A stretch of DNA of 64,000 nucleotides from Trinickia acidisoli (GTDB lineage Bacteria > Pseudomonadota > Gammaproteobacteria > Burkholderiales > Burkholderiaceae). The translations under genes and the position numbers were made by a program. A model generated the notes under the pieces. The model had not been told where the DNA came from. It saw nothing but the letters and a program-made list of their open reading frames with translations, and made no database searches. Shown piece by piece: positions 1 to 8,495 of the stretch. Position 1 is the stretch's first letter. Each line of letters starts with the position of its first letter. The stretch spans positions 2,170,001 through 2,234,000 of the forward strand of contig NZ_JAFLRG010000002.1 of the NCBI RefSeq assembly GCF_017315725.1, written 5' to 3'.

Positions 1-395
1 GGTCTCAATTGATGTTCGATGACGAGCGCATGACGTTCGCTGCCGCCGGTCGCGGCGAGGAGCACGGGAACGTCGATGAGCGCGTCTTGATGGACGAGAT
101 CGAACAGATGCTTGAAAAGCCCTGAAAACGAGGCGCGGAAGACGGGACTTGCGACGAGCAGTGCATCGGCGGTCTCGATTGCACGTAGATGCCCCTCCGC
201 GTTCGCGGACAGTTGGCTTCGATAGGTTGCACGTCCGAGCTCGGGCGCGAGCTGTCCGAGTTCGATGAGATGGATATCGAGCGGCAGCACTTCGGCGAGG
301 GCCGTCGAAAGTGCCTCGACGAGCGCGAGCGTGCGCGAAGGGCGCTGCAGCCCGCCCGATACGGCCACCAGTTTCAGCTTGGGTTCGTTGCTCAT
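1..395 (-). CDS. NADPH-dependent FMN reductase (partial, C-terminus beyond window)
   Basis: About 131 N-terminal residues are visible; the 3' end runs off the left edge. The protein begins MSNEPKLKLVAVSGG, the flavodoxin-like beta strand and loop of NADPH-dependent FMN reductases, and later has an LLVASPVFRASFSGLFKHLFDLV stretch typical of SsuE/MsuE. These enzymes supply FMNH2 to two-component alkanesulfonate monooxygenases. It is the last visible gene of the minus-strand ssu operon, 22 bases after ssuB, which supports that partner. Whether it is SsuE or MsuE cannot be decided from half a protein. The start is the only upstream ATG before the conserved strand. Confidence 0.85.
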   Translation of the reverse strand, partial: MSNEPKLKLVAVSGGLQRPSRTLALVEALSTALAEVLPLDIHLIELGQLAPELGRATYRSQLSANAEGHLRAIETADALLVASPVFRASFSGLFKHLFDLVHQDALIDVPVLLAATGGSERHALVIEHQLR

Positions 396-417
396 GGGTG
401 AAGGTCCTATTACTGAG

Positions 418-1188
418 TCACTGGATCGCCGGGTGCAGTACGCGCTGCAACACGTTGTCCTCGATCGAAGCAAATGCCGCGGTGCCGCGGGCACGCGGTC
501 GCGTGAGATCGACCTTGCGATCGAGTGCGATACGTCCGCGTTCGATCAGCAAGATCCGCCCTGCCAGCGCCACGGCTTCCTGCACGTCGTGCGTCACGAG
601 CAAGGCGGTGAATCGATGCTCGTGCCAAAGCCGTTCGATCAACTGATGCATTTCGATGCGTGTGAGCGCATCGAGTGCACCAAGCGGCTCGTCGAGCAGC
701 AGCAGATCGGGGCGATGCACGAGCGCTCGGGCAAGCGCGACGCGCTGCCGTTGTCCGCCCGAGAGCTGCGCGGGCCAATCGTGCTCGCGGCCGCTCAGGC
801 CCACTTCGTTCAACGCTGCCCGTGCCTCGTTGCGCGCGGTATTCGGCAAGCCGAGCATCACGTTGCCCAGCACGCTTCTCCAAGGCAACAGACGTGCGTC
901 CTGAAACATGATGCGCGTGCGTGGGGCCGTGCTCTGCTCGTCGTCGAGCGGTGCCGCGACGCGCTCGAGTTCGCCGGCGTCCGGTGTTTCGAGGCCGGCC
1001 ACGAGGCGTAGCAACGTCGATTTTCCGCAGCCGCTGCGACCGATGATGGCAACGAAGCTGCCTTGTTCAATCGAGAGATCGATTCCGTCGAGCACGAGGC
1101 GTCCGCCATAACGCTTTGAAAGCGACTTGATCACGATTGCGGCGTCACTGGCGGCATCGATCGACGTCTCGTTCGTCGTCATGTTCAT
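418..1188 (-). CDS. ssuB: Aliphatic sulfonate ABC transporter ATP-binding protein SsuB
   Basis: A 256-residue ABC ATPase that would energise sulfonate import at the inner membrane. Walker A GRSGCGKST lies near residues 50-58, followed by the Q-loop (FQDARLLPW), signature LSGGQRQR and Walker B LLLLDEP. Q-loop wording and length fit the SsuB/TauB group. Its ATG overlaps the ssuC stop in an ATGA junction (1185-1188), so translation is probably coupled; the frame stays open upstream inside ssuC but that part is not protein-like. Specificity is assigned from context with ssuA, ssuD and ssuC. Confidence 0.93.
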   Translation of the reverse strand: MNMTTNETSIDAASDAAIVIKSLSKRYGGRLVLDGIDLSIEQGSFVAIIGRSGCGKSTLLRLVAGLETPDAGELERVAAPLDDEQSTAPRTRIMFQDARLLPWRSVLGNVMLGLPNTARNEARAALNEVGLSGREHDWPAQLSGGQRQRVALARALVHRPDLLLLDEPLGALDALTRIEMHQLIERLWHEHRFTALLVTHDVQEAVALAGRILLIERGRIALDRKVDLTRPRARGTAAFASIEDNVLQRVLHPAIQ

Positions 1189-2054
1189 GCCTTCGCCTCC
1201 GTCAAGTCCAACGGACGTTTCACGGTCTTTTTCCATACCGATTCGAGACGACCGAGACGATCGCTGCGTGCACGCACCGCGCCGCCGTTGTACGCCGGAT
1301 GCCATGGCAAGAGCCACTGTTCGAGGCCGTGCGCGAAGAGGTCGGCCAGCTTGCCGAGCAGCGCATAAAGCAGGACACCCACCACTACGACGTCCGTCTG
1401 CACGAACTCGCGGGCGTTCATCGTCATGTAACCGATGCCCGACTGCGCCGAGACCATTTCCGCGACGATGAGCATGCCCCACATCAATCCGAGCGAGAAG
1501 CGCACGCCCACGAGAATCGACGGCAGCGCCCCCGGCAGAATGACGTCGCGGTAAAGCGTCCATCTGCGCACGCCGTAGCTCTTGGCCATCTCGACGAGAT
1601 TCGCGTCGACCGAGCGAATGCCGTGATACGTATTCACGTAGATCGGAAAGAACACGCCGAACGCGACGAGAAAGAGCTTCGCTTCTTCCTCGATTCCGAA
1701 CCAGAGGATCACGAGTGGGATCATTGCGAGCGCCGGGACGTTGCGGATCATCTGAATCGTCGAATCGAGCGCGGTTTCCACCGGCTTGAAAAGACCGGTC
1801 CCGATGCCGAGCGCGAAGCCAATACCGCCGCCGACGGCAAATCCGCCCAATGCGCGCAACGCGCTGATCTTGACGTCGGCCGACAATTCACCGGTACGCA
1901 TGAGGCTCCATGCGGCTTGCACCACGGCTAGCGGCTCGGGGAGAACGCGCGAGGAGAGCCAACCGAGGCGCGCGCTGAGTTCCCAACACACGAGCACGAG
2001 GGCCGGAACGATCCACGGTACGACGCGTTTTGCCAGCGCTGCTTCCTTCTTCAT
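1185..2054 (-). CDS. ssuC: Aliphatic sulfonate ABC transporter permease SsuC
   Basis: A 289-residue inner-membrane permease of the BPD_transp_1 family, with about six hydrophobic segments. The cytoplasmic EAA loop that docks the ATPase reads EMAKSYGVRRWTLYRDVILP, with the conserved G and LP. A start-proximal segment (VPWIVPALVLVCWELSARLG) matches the usual first helix. It lies 66 bases after ssuD and overlaps ssuB by 4 bases. Together with SsuA and SsuB it would import alkanesulfonates under sulfate limitation. TauC or SsuC-like permeases for other sulfonates are alternatives, but the neighbouring ssuD favours SsuC. Confidence 0.92.
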   Translation of the reverse strand: MKKEAALAKRVVPWIVPALVLVCWELSARLGWLSSRVLPEPLAVVQAAWSLMRTGELSADVKISALRALGGFAVGGGIGFALGIGTGLFKPVETALDSTIQMIRNVPALAMIPLVILWFGIEEEAKLFLVAFGVFFPIYVNTYHGIRSVDANLVEMAKSYGVRRWTLYRDVILPGALPSILVGVRFSLGLMWGMLIVAEMVSAQSGIGYMTMNAREFVQTDVVVVGVLLYALLGKLADLFAHGLEQWLLPWHPAYNGGAVRARSDRLGRLESVWKKTVKRPLDLTEAKA

Positions 2055-2120
2055 CTTGGCTCTCCTTTCATCTCGTTCAACGTGTAGGACTGCTAATCAT
2101 CGTTTGGGCGGCTGCATCGT

Positions 2121-3278
2121 TCATGCAGCCGCAACCTTCGGCAGATGCGTGACGCCGACGATCTCGCCAAACGGCCCCGGCAGCGGCGCATCAATGCGCT
2201 CGCGCACGCGCTGGGGTAGCAGGGGGAATACGAGTTCGGCGAAGCGGTAGGCTTCTTCGAGATGGGGATATCCGGACAAGATGAACGTCTCGATGCCGAG
2301 GTCCGCATACTCCGTCATACGCGCGGCGATTTGCTTAGGACTCCCGACCAATGCCGTGCCCGCACCGGTGCGCACGAGCCCGATGCCGGCCCATAGGTTG
2401 GGGTAGATTTCGAGCTCGCCACGCGTGCGGCCCTTGCCGCCGTTCAGCGCGGCCATGCGGCGTTGGCCTTCGGAGTCCATCTTCGAGAAATCGGCTTGCG
2501 CTTTGGCAATCGTCTCGTCGTCGATGCGGCTGATGAGGCGGTCCGCTTCGGCCCATGCCTCTTCTTCGCGTTCACGCACGATCACGTGTAGCCGAATGCC
2601 GAATTTGAGCTTGCGGCCCTTTGCCTCGGCTTTGGCGCGCACGTCGGCAATTTTCTTTGCCACGGCAGCGGGGGGCTCGCCCCAGGTCAGATAAGTGTCG
2701 ATGTGGTCGGCGGCAACGTCTTGCGCCGCCGGCGACGAACCACCGAACCAGAGCGGCGGGTGCGGCCGTTGCACCGGCGGGTAAAGCAGTTTTCCGCCGC
2801 GCGAGTTCAGATGACGGCCCTCGAAGTCGACCGTACCGCCTTCATTGGCGGACTTGAAATGTTCGCGCCAGATCGTGAGGAATTCATCGGTGATCTCGTA
2901 GCGCGCGTCGTGATCGGCGAAGAAGCCGTCCCCTTCGAGTTCGACGGGGCTGCCGCCCGTTACCACGTTGATGAGGAGACGTCCCTTCGAGAGCCGATCG
3001 AAGGTGGCTGCCATGCGGGCCGACAAGCCGGGTGAGGTGAGTCCGGGCCGTATCGCGACGAGGAACTTCAGACGCTGCGTTGCGGCGATGAGGCTCGAGG
3101 CGACGACCCAAGCGTCCTCGCAGGAGCGTCCCGTCGGCAGCAGCACGCCTTCGTAGCCGAGCGTATCGGCGGCTACCGCGATCTGTTGGAAATAGTCGTA
3201 AGTCGCGGCGCGTGCGCCTTCGGACGTGCCGAGATAGCGCGTGTCGCCGTGCAACGGGATGAACCAGAATACCTTCAT
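2121..3278 (-). CDS. ssuD: FMNH2-dependent alkanesulfonate monooxygenase SsuD
   Basis: A 385-residue luciferase-like monooxygenase, close to the usual length of about 380. It cleaves C1 and longer alkanesulfonates to aldehyde and sulfite using FMNH2 and O2. The N-terminus MKVFWFIPLHGDTRYLG and the segments FLVAIRPGLTSPGLSARM, NVVTGGSPVELEGDG and the C-terminal FILSGYPHLEEAYRFAELVFPLLP are highly characteristic of SsuD. The frame is open for 120 codons upstream, but the ATG at 3278 coincides with the conserved N-terminus and follows a GGAG-like site (agtggagaaaat). It sits 22 bases after ssuA. FMNH2 is presumably supplied by the reductase at the operon end. Confidence 0.96.
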   Translation of the reverse strand: MKVFWFIPLHGDTRYLGTSEGARAATYDYFQQIAVAADTLGYEGVLLPTGRSCEDAWVVASSLIAATQRLKFLVAIRPGLTSPGLSARMAATFDRLSKGRLLINVVTGGSPVELEGDGFFADHDARYEITDEFLTIWREHFKSANEGGTVDFEGRHLNSRGGKLLYPPVQRPHPPLWFGGSSPAAQDVAADHIDTYLTWGEPPAAVAKKIADVRAKAEAKGRKLKFGIRLHVIVREREEEAWAEADRLISRIDDETIAKAQADFSKMDSEGQRRMAALNGGKGRTRGELEIYPNLWAGIGLVRTGAGTALVGSPKQIAARMTEYADLGIETFILSGYPHLEEAYRFAELVFPLLPQRVRERIDAPLPGPFGEIVGVTHLPKVAAA

Positions 3279-3300
3279 GCGATTTTCTCCACTTCCGCTG

Positions 3301-4299
3301 TCAGGCCAGCCATTGCGCGTCTTTGACGGCAATCTGCTTCGGGATGAGCTTGAGCTCGCTGAAGGTGTCGGCGATCGTCTGCTGTGCAGCCAGCACTTTT
3401 GCGGAGACGGGGACGACGCCATACGATGAGCGGCGCGCAGCCACTTCGACGATGGCGGGATCGAGTCCCACGAGCGGGGCCAGCTCGTTCGCGACCGCAA
3501 CCGGGCTCGCCTTCGCCCACGCGTCGGCGTCGGCCAACCCATCGAGCACCGCGCGCACGAGTTGCGGCTGCGCGGCGGCGAAGCGTCTGCCTGCGAGGTA
3601 GAACTGGAGGTTGTCCACGAGGCCTGTGCCGTCGGCAATCACGCGCGCGCCGGCTTGTTTTTCGATTGCCGCGAAATAGGGATCCCAGATGACCCACGCA
3701 TCGATGCTGCCTTGCGTGAATGCGGCACGCGCGTCGGAGGGTGCGAGATAAATCGGTTGAATGTCGGAGTACTGAAGCCCCGTGTGCTTCAATGCCCGCA
3801 CGAGCAAGTAGTGGACATTCGAGCCCCGGTTGAGCGCCACTCTTTTGCCGCGAAGATCACTGACCGATTTGATGGGCGAGTTGTGCGGCACGACGATCGC
3901 CTCGGACGTGGGCGCGGGCGGTTCGTTGCCGACATAGACGAAATCGACACCCGCTGCCTGAGCGAAGATCGGCGGCGTTTCGCCGACCGTACCGAAGTCG
4001 ATCGCGCCCGCGTTCAATCCTTCCAATAGTTGCGGGCCTGCCGGGAATTCGAACCACGAGACGGCGATGCCTTGGCTTGACAGACGTTTTTCGAGCGTGC
4101 CGCGCGCCTTCAGCAGCGTGAGCGTGCCGTACTTCTGATAACCGATTCGCAGTGTTTTGGCGGTGGCGCCTTGCGCATGGGCGGCTTGCCCGAAGCCCAC
4201 GCCGAGCGCGCCGGTTGCGAGCGCGGCGCCGCTCGCGGCCGCGGCTTTGAGCCAGCGGCGGCGAGCGGAGTGGTGAATTGGATTGCTGATCGATGACAT
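3301..4299 (-). CDS. ssuA: Sulfonate-binding periplasmic protein SsuA
   Basis: A 332-residue solute-binding protein, first gene of the minus-strand ssu operon. An N-terminal signal (SARRRWLKAAAASGAA, then ALGVGFGQAAHAQG) gives a likely AHA cleavage site; the twin arginines followed by WLK hint at Tat export, although Sec export cannot be excluded. The mature start TLRIGYQKYGTLTLLKARG and the VGETPPIFAQAAGVDFVYVG segment are typical of SsuA/TauA proteins. The ATG at 4299 is chosen because a GGGGGAAG ribosome-binding site precedes it; an in-frame ATG at 4335 would add 12 residues that are not signal-like. Confidence 0.93.
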   Translation of the reverse strand: MSSISNPIHHSARRRWLKAAAASGAALATGALGVGFGQAAHAQGATAKTLRIGYQKYGTLTLLKARGTLEKRLSSQGIAVSWFEFPAGPQLLEGLNAGAIDFGTVGETPPIFAQAAGVDFVYVGNEPPAPTSEAIVVPHNSPIKSVSDLRGKRVALNRGSNVHYLLVRALKHTGLQYSDIQPIYLAPSDARAAFTQGSIDAWVIWDPYFAAIEKQAGARVIADGTGLVDNLQFYLAGRRFAAAQPQLVRAVLDGLADADAWAKASPVAVANELAPLVGLDPAIVEVAARRSSYGVVPVSAKVLAAQQTIADTFSELKLIPKQIAVKDAQWLA

Positions 4300-4528
4300 G
4301 ACTTCCCCCCGACGCTGATTTCGCGCCTTCGTCACAAACGGTTCGGGTTTGCAGATGAAAGGAGTGCCGTCACTGCGGCGGCAACTGGAACGCCCAGTCT
4401 AGAAAAGGGACGAAGTCGTGAGAACGATTGTTTTCAGCTTTGCTCTTGCTAGGCCGTCATAAGTGCCTCATCAGTGCTCGACGCCTTTTATTCCGAGAGC
4501 ACGAGAGCGCCGTATCGCCTGCTGCGAT

Positions 4529-5416
4529 CTATCGGAACGACAGCGCGAGTTCGACGAATTGGGTGACGCGGGCGTTGACGTCGCCGTAGCGATGCGCGAC
4601 GTAGAGGGTGGTGGTCGTGTCGTCGTCTGCCAGGGTCCGAAACGTCACGCCAGGCACCGCGATGGCGCGCAACGATGCCGGCACGAGCGCCATACCGAGG
4701 CCTGTTGCAATCAAGCCGACCAACGTCGATGCCTGTTGGGCTTCCTGAAGAATCTTGGGTTCGAAGCCGCGCTTGGCGCAGAGCGATAGCGTTTGTTCAT
4801 GCACGGCAACCCCGGCTTTGCGTGGGTAAGCGATGAAAGGCTCATCGCGCAGATCGGCGATACACACGTTACGCGCCTTGGCGAGCCGATGGCGCGATTG
4901 CACGGCGAGCAGCAGCGGCTCGGTATAGAGCGGCGAGAGCACGACGCTCGCAGGGCTGCCGCTCAGCGGCGCGCGCAATAGGCCTACGTCGAGTTCGCGT
5001 TGCTCGATCGCCTCGAGCTGCCGCGCCGATGAAAGTTCAACGAGCGTAATCGCCACCTTCGGCCTTCGCGTGCGGTAGGCATGGATCAGCTTGGGAAAAA
5101 ACGGCGAGAGCGAGCACGCGTTCGTGAAGCCCAGGCGCAAGCGACCGACGTCTCCGCTGACGGCTTCCCACACTGATTCCCTCGCTTGCTCGATGCGCGC
5201 GAGGATCGCACGGGCATCGTCGAGCAATGCGAGCCCCGCTTCCGTCAGCGTGACCTCGCGCCGCGTCCGATGAAAGAGCCGCGCACCCAGATCCTCTTCG
5301 AGTGTCTGGATGCCGAGGCTCAGCGGGGCCTGGGTGATGCCGAGCCGTTCAGCGCTGCGGCGGAAGTGGAGCTCGTCGGCGAGCACGACGAAGTATTGGA
5401 GGTGACGGATGTTCAT
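4529..5416 (-). CDS. LysR-family transcriptional regulator (CatM/BenM-like)
   Basis: A 295-residue LysR regulator. The N-terminal winged helix (MNIRHLQYFVVLADELHFRRSAERLGITQAPLSLGIQTLEEDLGARLF) resembles the CatM/BenM group controlling aromatic catabolism, and the effector domain occupies residues 90-295. It is read away from the aldolase-amidohydrolase-transporter genes beginning at 5515, the classical LysR divergent arrangement, so those genes are the likely target. A perfect 9-bp dyad (5415-5437) overlaps its start codon and would suit autorepression. It also lies upstream of ssuA on the same strand, but 229 bases separate them and sulfonate control is less likely. Confidence 0.88.
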   Translation of the reverse strand: MNIRHLQYFVVLADELHFRRSAERLGITQAPLSLGIQTLEEDLGARLFHRTRREVTLTEAGLALLDDARAILARIEQARESVWEAVSGDVGRLRLGFTNACSLSPFFPKLIHAYRTRRPKVAITLVELSSARQLEAIEQRELDVGLLRAPLSGSPASVVLSPLYTEPLLLAVQSRHRLAKARNVCIADLRDEPFIAYPRKAGVAVHEQTLSLCAKRGFEPKILQEAQQASTLVGLIATGLGMALVPASLRAIAVPGVTFRTLADDDTTTTLYVAHRYGDVNARVTQFVELALSFR

Positions 5417-5437
5417 TGATTTAATCCGTAAATCAAT
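5415..5437. promoter_or_regulatory. Putative LysR operator, perfect dyad overlapping the regulator start codon
   Basis: Arms ATTGATTTA (5415-5423) and TAAATCAAT (5429-5437) are perfectly complementary around ATCCG, and the dyad contains a T-N11-A LysR-type core. It covers the ATG of the minus-strand LysR gene and lies about 80 bases before the aldolase start, so it could control both directions. Binding itself is an inference. Confidence 0.6.
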
Positions 5438-5514
5438 AACCTGGTTCCAGAGAATAAATGAAATCGATGCCGCGGGCCATACTGCGTCTCAACGGAATTG
5501 ACGTTGGAGGCGAT

Positions 5515-6309
5515 ATGAACGGGGCGGAACTGGTCGAACGTTTGCGCGGAGGACAGCCGGTGATGGCGCTCGGCATCCGCGCGTCGCGCACGACCGATGC
5601 GGTGCGCTGGGCGAAAGCAGCGGGGTACGACACGATTTGGATCGATATGGAGCACAGCACGTTGCCCGTCGATACTGTCTCGCAGCTCTGCTCATGTGCC
5701 GTCGATCTGGGCCTGATGCCGTGGGTGCGGGTGCCGGAGCGCGATTACGGCACGATCAACCGCGTACTCGATGGCGGTGCGCTCGGCATCATCATCGCGC
5801 GCGTCGAAAGCGCCGAACAAGCGCGCCATGCCGTGACCGCAACGCGCTTCCCGCCGCTCGGCCAACGTTCGCAACTCGCTACGCTTGCCTATCTCGACTT
5901 CGCAAAACTGCATGCGCGCGAGCTCAATGTGCGCATCGATCGTGCGACCGCGCTCGAGGTGTTGATCGAGAGCCGCGCCGGCGTCGAGGCGGCGGAGGCG
6001 ATCGCCGCGGTGGAAGGGGTCGACGTGCTCGCGCTCGGCTGCAACGATCTATCCGCGGATATGGGGCACACCGGCGAGTCGGCGCATCCCGACGTCGTCG
6101 CGGCGTGCCGTCGTGTGATCGATGCGGCTCGGCGTCACGGCAAGGTTGCGATCGTCGGCGGGATGCCCGAATGCGAGGCGCTCGATGGGTTGCGTCGCGA
6201 TGGCGCCGCGCCGTTCGTATTCGCAGGCATCGATACCGATGTTTTTCTCAACGCATTGCGGCAACGCGTCGAGCAGGCTCGCGCCGCGCTGCAGCCGCTC
6301 ACATTTTGA
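5515..6309 (+). CDS. HpcH/HpaI-family aldolase
   Basis: A 264-residue class II pyruvate-type aldolase of the HpcH/HpaI family, which reversibly splits 2-keto-3-deoxy or 4-hydroxy-2-oxo acids using a divalent metal. Recognisable pieces are GYDTIWIDMEHSTL, ARVESAEQARHAV, VLIESRAGVEAAEAI and LGCNDLSADMG. The start at 5515 is preferred over an in-frame ATG at 5458 because GGAGG (5506-5510) precedes it and homology begins there (NGAELVERLRGGQPVMALGIR). It is the first gene of a catabolic run with an amidohydrolase 15 bases downstream. The substrate cannot be read from sequence. Confidence 0.9.
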   Translation: MNGAELVERLRGGQPVMALGIRASRTTDAVRWAKAAGYDTIWIDMEHSTLPVDTVSQLCSCAVDLGLMPWVRVPERDYGTINRVLDGGALGIIIARVESAEQARHAVTATRFPPLGQRSQLATLAYLDFAKLHARELNVRIDRATALEVLIESRAGVEAAEAIAAVEGVDVLALGCNDLSADMGHTGESAHPDVVAACRRVIDAARRHGKVAIVGGMPECEALDGLRRDGAAPFVFAGIDTDVFLNALRQRVEQARAALQPLTF

Positions 6310-6324
6310 TCATGGTCCACAGTC

Positions 6325-7203
6325 ATGGCTGAAACCCCGCTGATTTCCACGCCGATGCGCACGGCCGGCTCGCTTGCGCGCCCGTCGTTCGACATGCCCG
6401 ATCTCGCCTGCGATTCTCACATGCACGTCTTCGGTCCCAGCGACCGATACCCGCATGTGGCACAGCCGCATTACACGCTGCCCGACGGTAAGCTCGCGCA
6501 TTATCTGCAGTTGATGCAGGTGTTGCAGATCAAACGCTTCGTCATCGTGCAGCCCAGCTTCTACGGCACCGATAACCGTTGTCTCATCGATGCGCTGCAC
6601 ACGGCCGGCTCGATCGCACGAGGCGTCGTCATGATCGATGAAGACATCGATGCCAAGACACTCGACACGTTCCACGGCGCAGGCGTACGCGCGGTACGGC
6701 TCGACCTGTTTGCGCGTTCAGCGTTCTCGACCATCGAACTTCAGCAGTACATCACGCGGATGGCGGCGCTCTGCGGGTCGCTCGGCTGGCATCTGCAGTT
6801 CTATGCGCCGGGCTGGGTCGTGCGCAATCTGATTCCGTTTCTCGCGGATGTGCAGACCGATTTCATGATCGATCACATGGGCTACATGCTCGAAGAAGAT
6901 GGACTCACTGCCGATGACTTCAATCGGTTGATCGGCTTGTTGAAGGACGGCAATTGCTTTCTCAAGCTCAGCGCGCCGTACCGGATCGCGAAGCATCGCG
7001 GCTACGACGCCGTGGCGCCGATGGCGCGCGCGATCGTCGAGGCCGCGCCGCGGAAAGTGGTGTGGGGTTCGGATTGGCCGCATATCCCCGACGGATCTCG
7101 CGACACCGGCGAATTGCTGAACTTGTTGGGCGCATGGACGGATAGCACGGAAATTCGCCGCATGATCCTTTCGGACAATCCCGCGCGTCTATTCGATTTT
7201 TGA
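6325..7203 (+). CDS. Amidohydrolase_2 family metal-dependent hydrolase (PDC hydrolase-like)
   Basis: A 292-residue TIM-barrel hydrolase of the Amidohydrolase_2 family (2-pyrone-4,6-dicarboxylate lactonase and related enzymes). The N-terminal metal motif is CDSHMHVFGP (HxH), with DHMG in the middle and WGSDWPH near the C-terminus, all expected for this family. It follows the aldolase by 15 bases and is followed by an unrecognised gene, so the products probably act in one route in which a lactone or cyclic acid is hydrolysed and the product cleaved. Aromatic or sugar-lactone substrates both remain possible; the AAHS transporter nearby favours an aromatic-type acid. Confidence 0.88.
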   Translation: MAETPLISTPMRTAGSLARPSFDMPDLACDSHMHVFGPSDRYPHVAQPHYTLPDGKLAHYLQLMQVLQIKRFVIVQPSFYGTDNRCLIDALHTAGSIARGVVMIDEDIDAKTLDTFHGAGVRAVRLDLFARSAFSTIELQQYITRMAALCGSLGWHLQFYAPGWVVRNLIPFLADVQTDFMIDHMGYMLEEDGLTADDFNRLIGLLKDGNCFLKLSAPYRIAKHRGYDAVAPMARAIVEAAPRKVVWGSDWPHIPDGSRDTGELLNLLGAWTDSTEIRRMILSDNPARLFDF

Positions 7204-7244
7204 TGCGCGGTTGTTGGGATCGAATCCATGTTGGAGGGGGCATG

Positions 7245-8390
7245 ATGAGTTATCAACCGAATGCGGTGTTTGCCGGGCTGTTTCGCGCATTCACTTCCGA
7301 TGGGCAAAGCATTGGTGCGCACATCACGCAGCAGATGGCGCGGCTCGATGCGAAGGACCCGCTCATCGTGTCGACCGGGTCGGACATCGTGCTGTTTCCG
7401 GGCGAAGGTGCCGCGCCGCTGATCGAGAGCTTTCGGAAATCGACGCGCGGCTTCATCGAGCTCACGGCGATCTCGCATTTGCCGCTTGCGCTTGCTTACC
7501 TCGCACGGATGCGCGAGCTTTCATCCGATGACGAGACATGGCGAGCCGACGCGGAGAAGCTGCTCGATCACGCGCGTCGGACGCGAGCCGAGAATTCGGT
7601 GGCGTTGTGGCGCGATCGAATCTCGGTGGATAGTTTCTCCGGGCAAGAACACAAGATCGCGAATCTCGTCGACTACACGTGCGGCGCATCGATCGAGCGG
7701 CTCGAGCGCGCGCTGGCCGATTCGGCGTTGCTTGGCTTCGAGCCGCTATTGCGCGATTTCTTCGATCCGAAGCCGGGCCAGGGTGTGCCGGTTCCGATGA
7801 ACGACGTGATGTTCGCGACCTTCGGCCTGGCGTTTCTCGACATCGTCTACCGAATCGGCAACTGGCTCGACGCGCAGCGCATCGATTGGACGCGTGCGAT
7901 GGTGCTTGTCAGCGGCCAGTCGGGGCGGCCGACCGCGGGTGTCACCTGGGCTTCGAACAACATGTGCCATCTGCTGTGGCGCGCATCCGGCCGCCTCTTG
8001 CCGCCGGAGCGGGTATTCGTTGCCCCTCATGCTCCGGGGTTTTCGATCGAATCGATGCCGGATAACGCGGGGATGGCCGAACTCGAACGGACTTGGCGTG
8101 GCTTATGGCTCAACACGAGATCGAGCATCGACGTTGCGCGCAGGCTTTTCCCCGAACAACCGCCTTATAGCGTCGAGCCTACGTCGGCGCAAGATATGCC
8201 GCCTATCACGGCCGTCGGCGATCGAGCAGCGGCGAATGCGCGGCTGCGCCGAATCATGGAGGACCCCACGCAATTGCTGTCGAATGCGGTGGCGGACTAT
8301 ATCGTCGACCAGTTGCATGAGAACGGTAACGATCCGCGACGTGTGCCGATTCCAGGCTTCACGAACGCAACGTATCCGGGGCCGTATTGA
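7245..8390 (+). CDS. Conserved protein of unknown function in catabolic operon
   Basis: About 381 residues; I do not recognise the family. There is no signal peptide and no clear membrane segment, so it is probably cytoplasmic. Visible pieces include an early LIVSTGSDIVLFPGEGAAPLIESF stretch, a central PVPMNDVMFATFGLAFLDIVYRIGNWLD helix region and MVLVSGQSGRPTAGVTWASNNMCHLLW. A GGAGGGGG site at 7233-7240 fits the second of two adjacent ATGs (7245) best; 7242 is the alternative. Its place between an amidohydrolase and an AAHS transporter suggests an enzyme or accessory protein of the same pathway. Codon use matches its neighbours. Confidence 0.72.
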   Translation: MSYQPNAVFAGLFRAFTSDGQSIGAHITQQMARLDAKDPLIVSTGSDIVLFPGEGAAPLIESFRKSTRGFIELTAISHLPLALAYLARMRELSSDDETWRADAEKLLDHARRTRAENSVALWRDRISVDSFSGQEHKIANLVDYTCGASIERLERALADSALLGFEPLLRDFFDPKPGQGVPVPMNDVMFATFGLAFLDIVYRIGNWLDAQRIDWTRAMVLVSGQSGRPTAGVTWASNNMCHLLWRASGRLLPPERVFVAPHAPGFSIESMPDNAGMAELERTWRGLWLNTRSSIDVARRLFPEQPPYSVEPTSAQDMPPITAVGDRAAANARLRRIMEDPTQLLSNAVADYIVDQLHENGNDPRRVPIPGFTNATYPGPY

Positions 8391-8461
8391 AAAGCATTAA
8401 GACGCATTAATACGCCTTGCGCACGGGTTTGCCGGGGCACAGCGGGACATCACGACGATAG

Positions 8462-8481
8462 GGACGGCCATGTCGCCGTCC
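8462..8481 (+). other. Stem-loop between the unknown gene and the AAHS transporter gene
   Basis: GGACGGC (8462-8468) and GCCGTCC (8475-8481) form a perfect 7-bp stem with a 6-base loop, 15 bases before the transporter start. No T-run follows, so it may limit read-through or stabilise an mRNA end rather than being an intrinsic terminator. Confidence 0.4.
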
Positions 8482-8495
8482 GACGGAGACATGAC

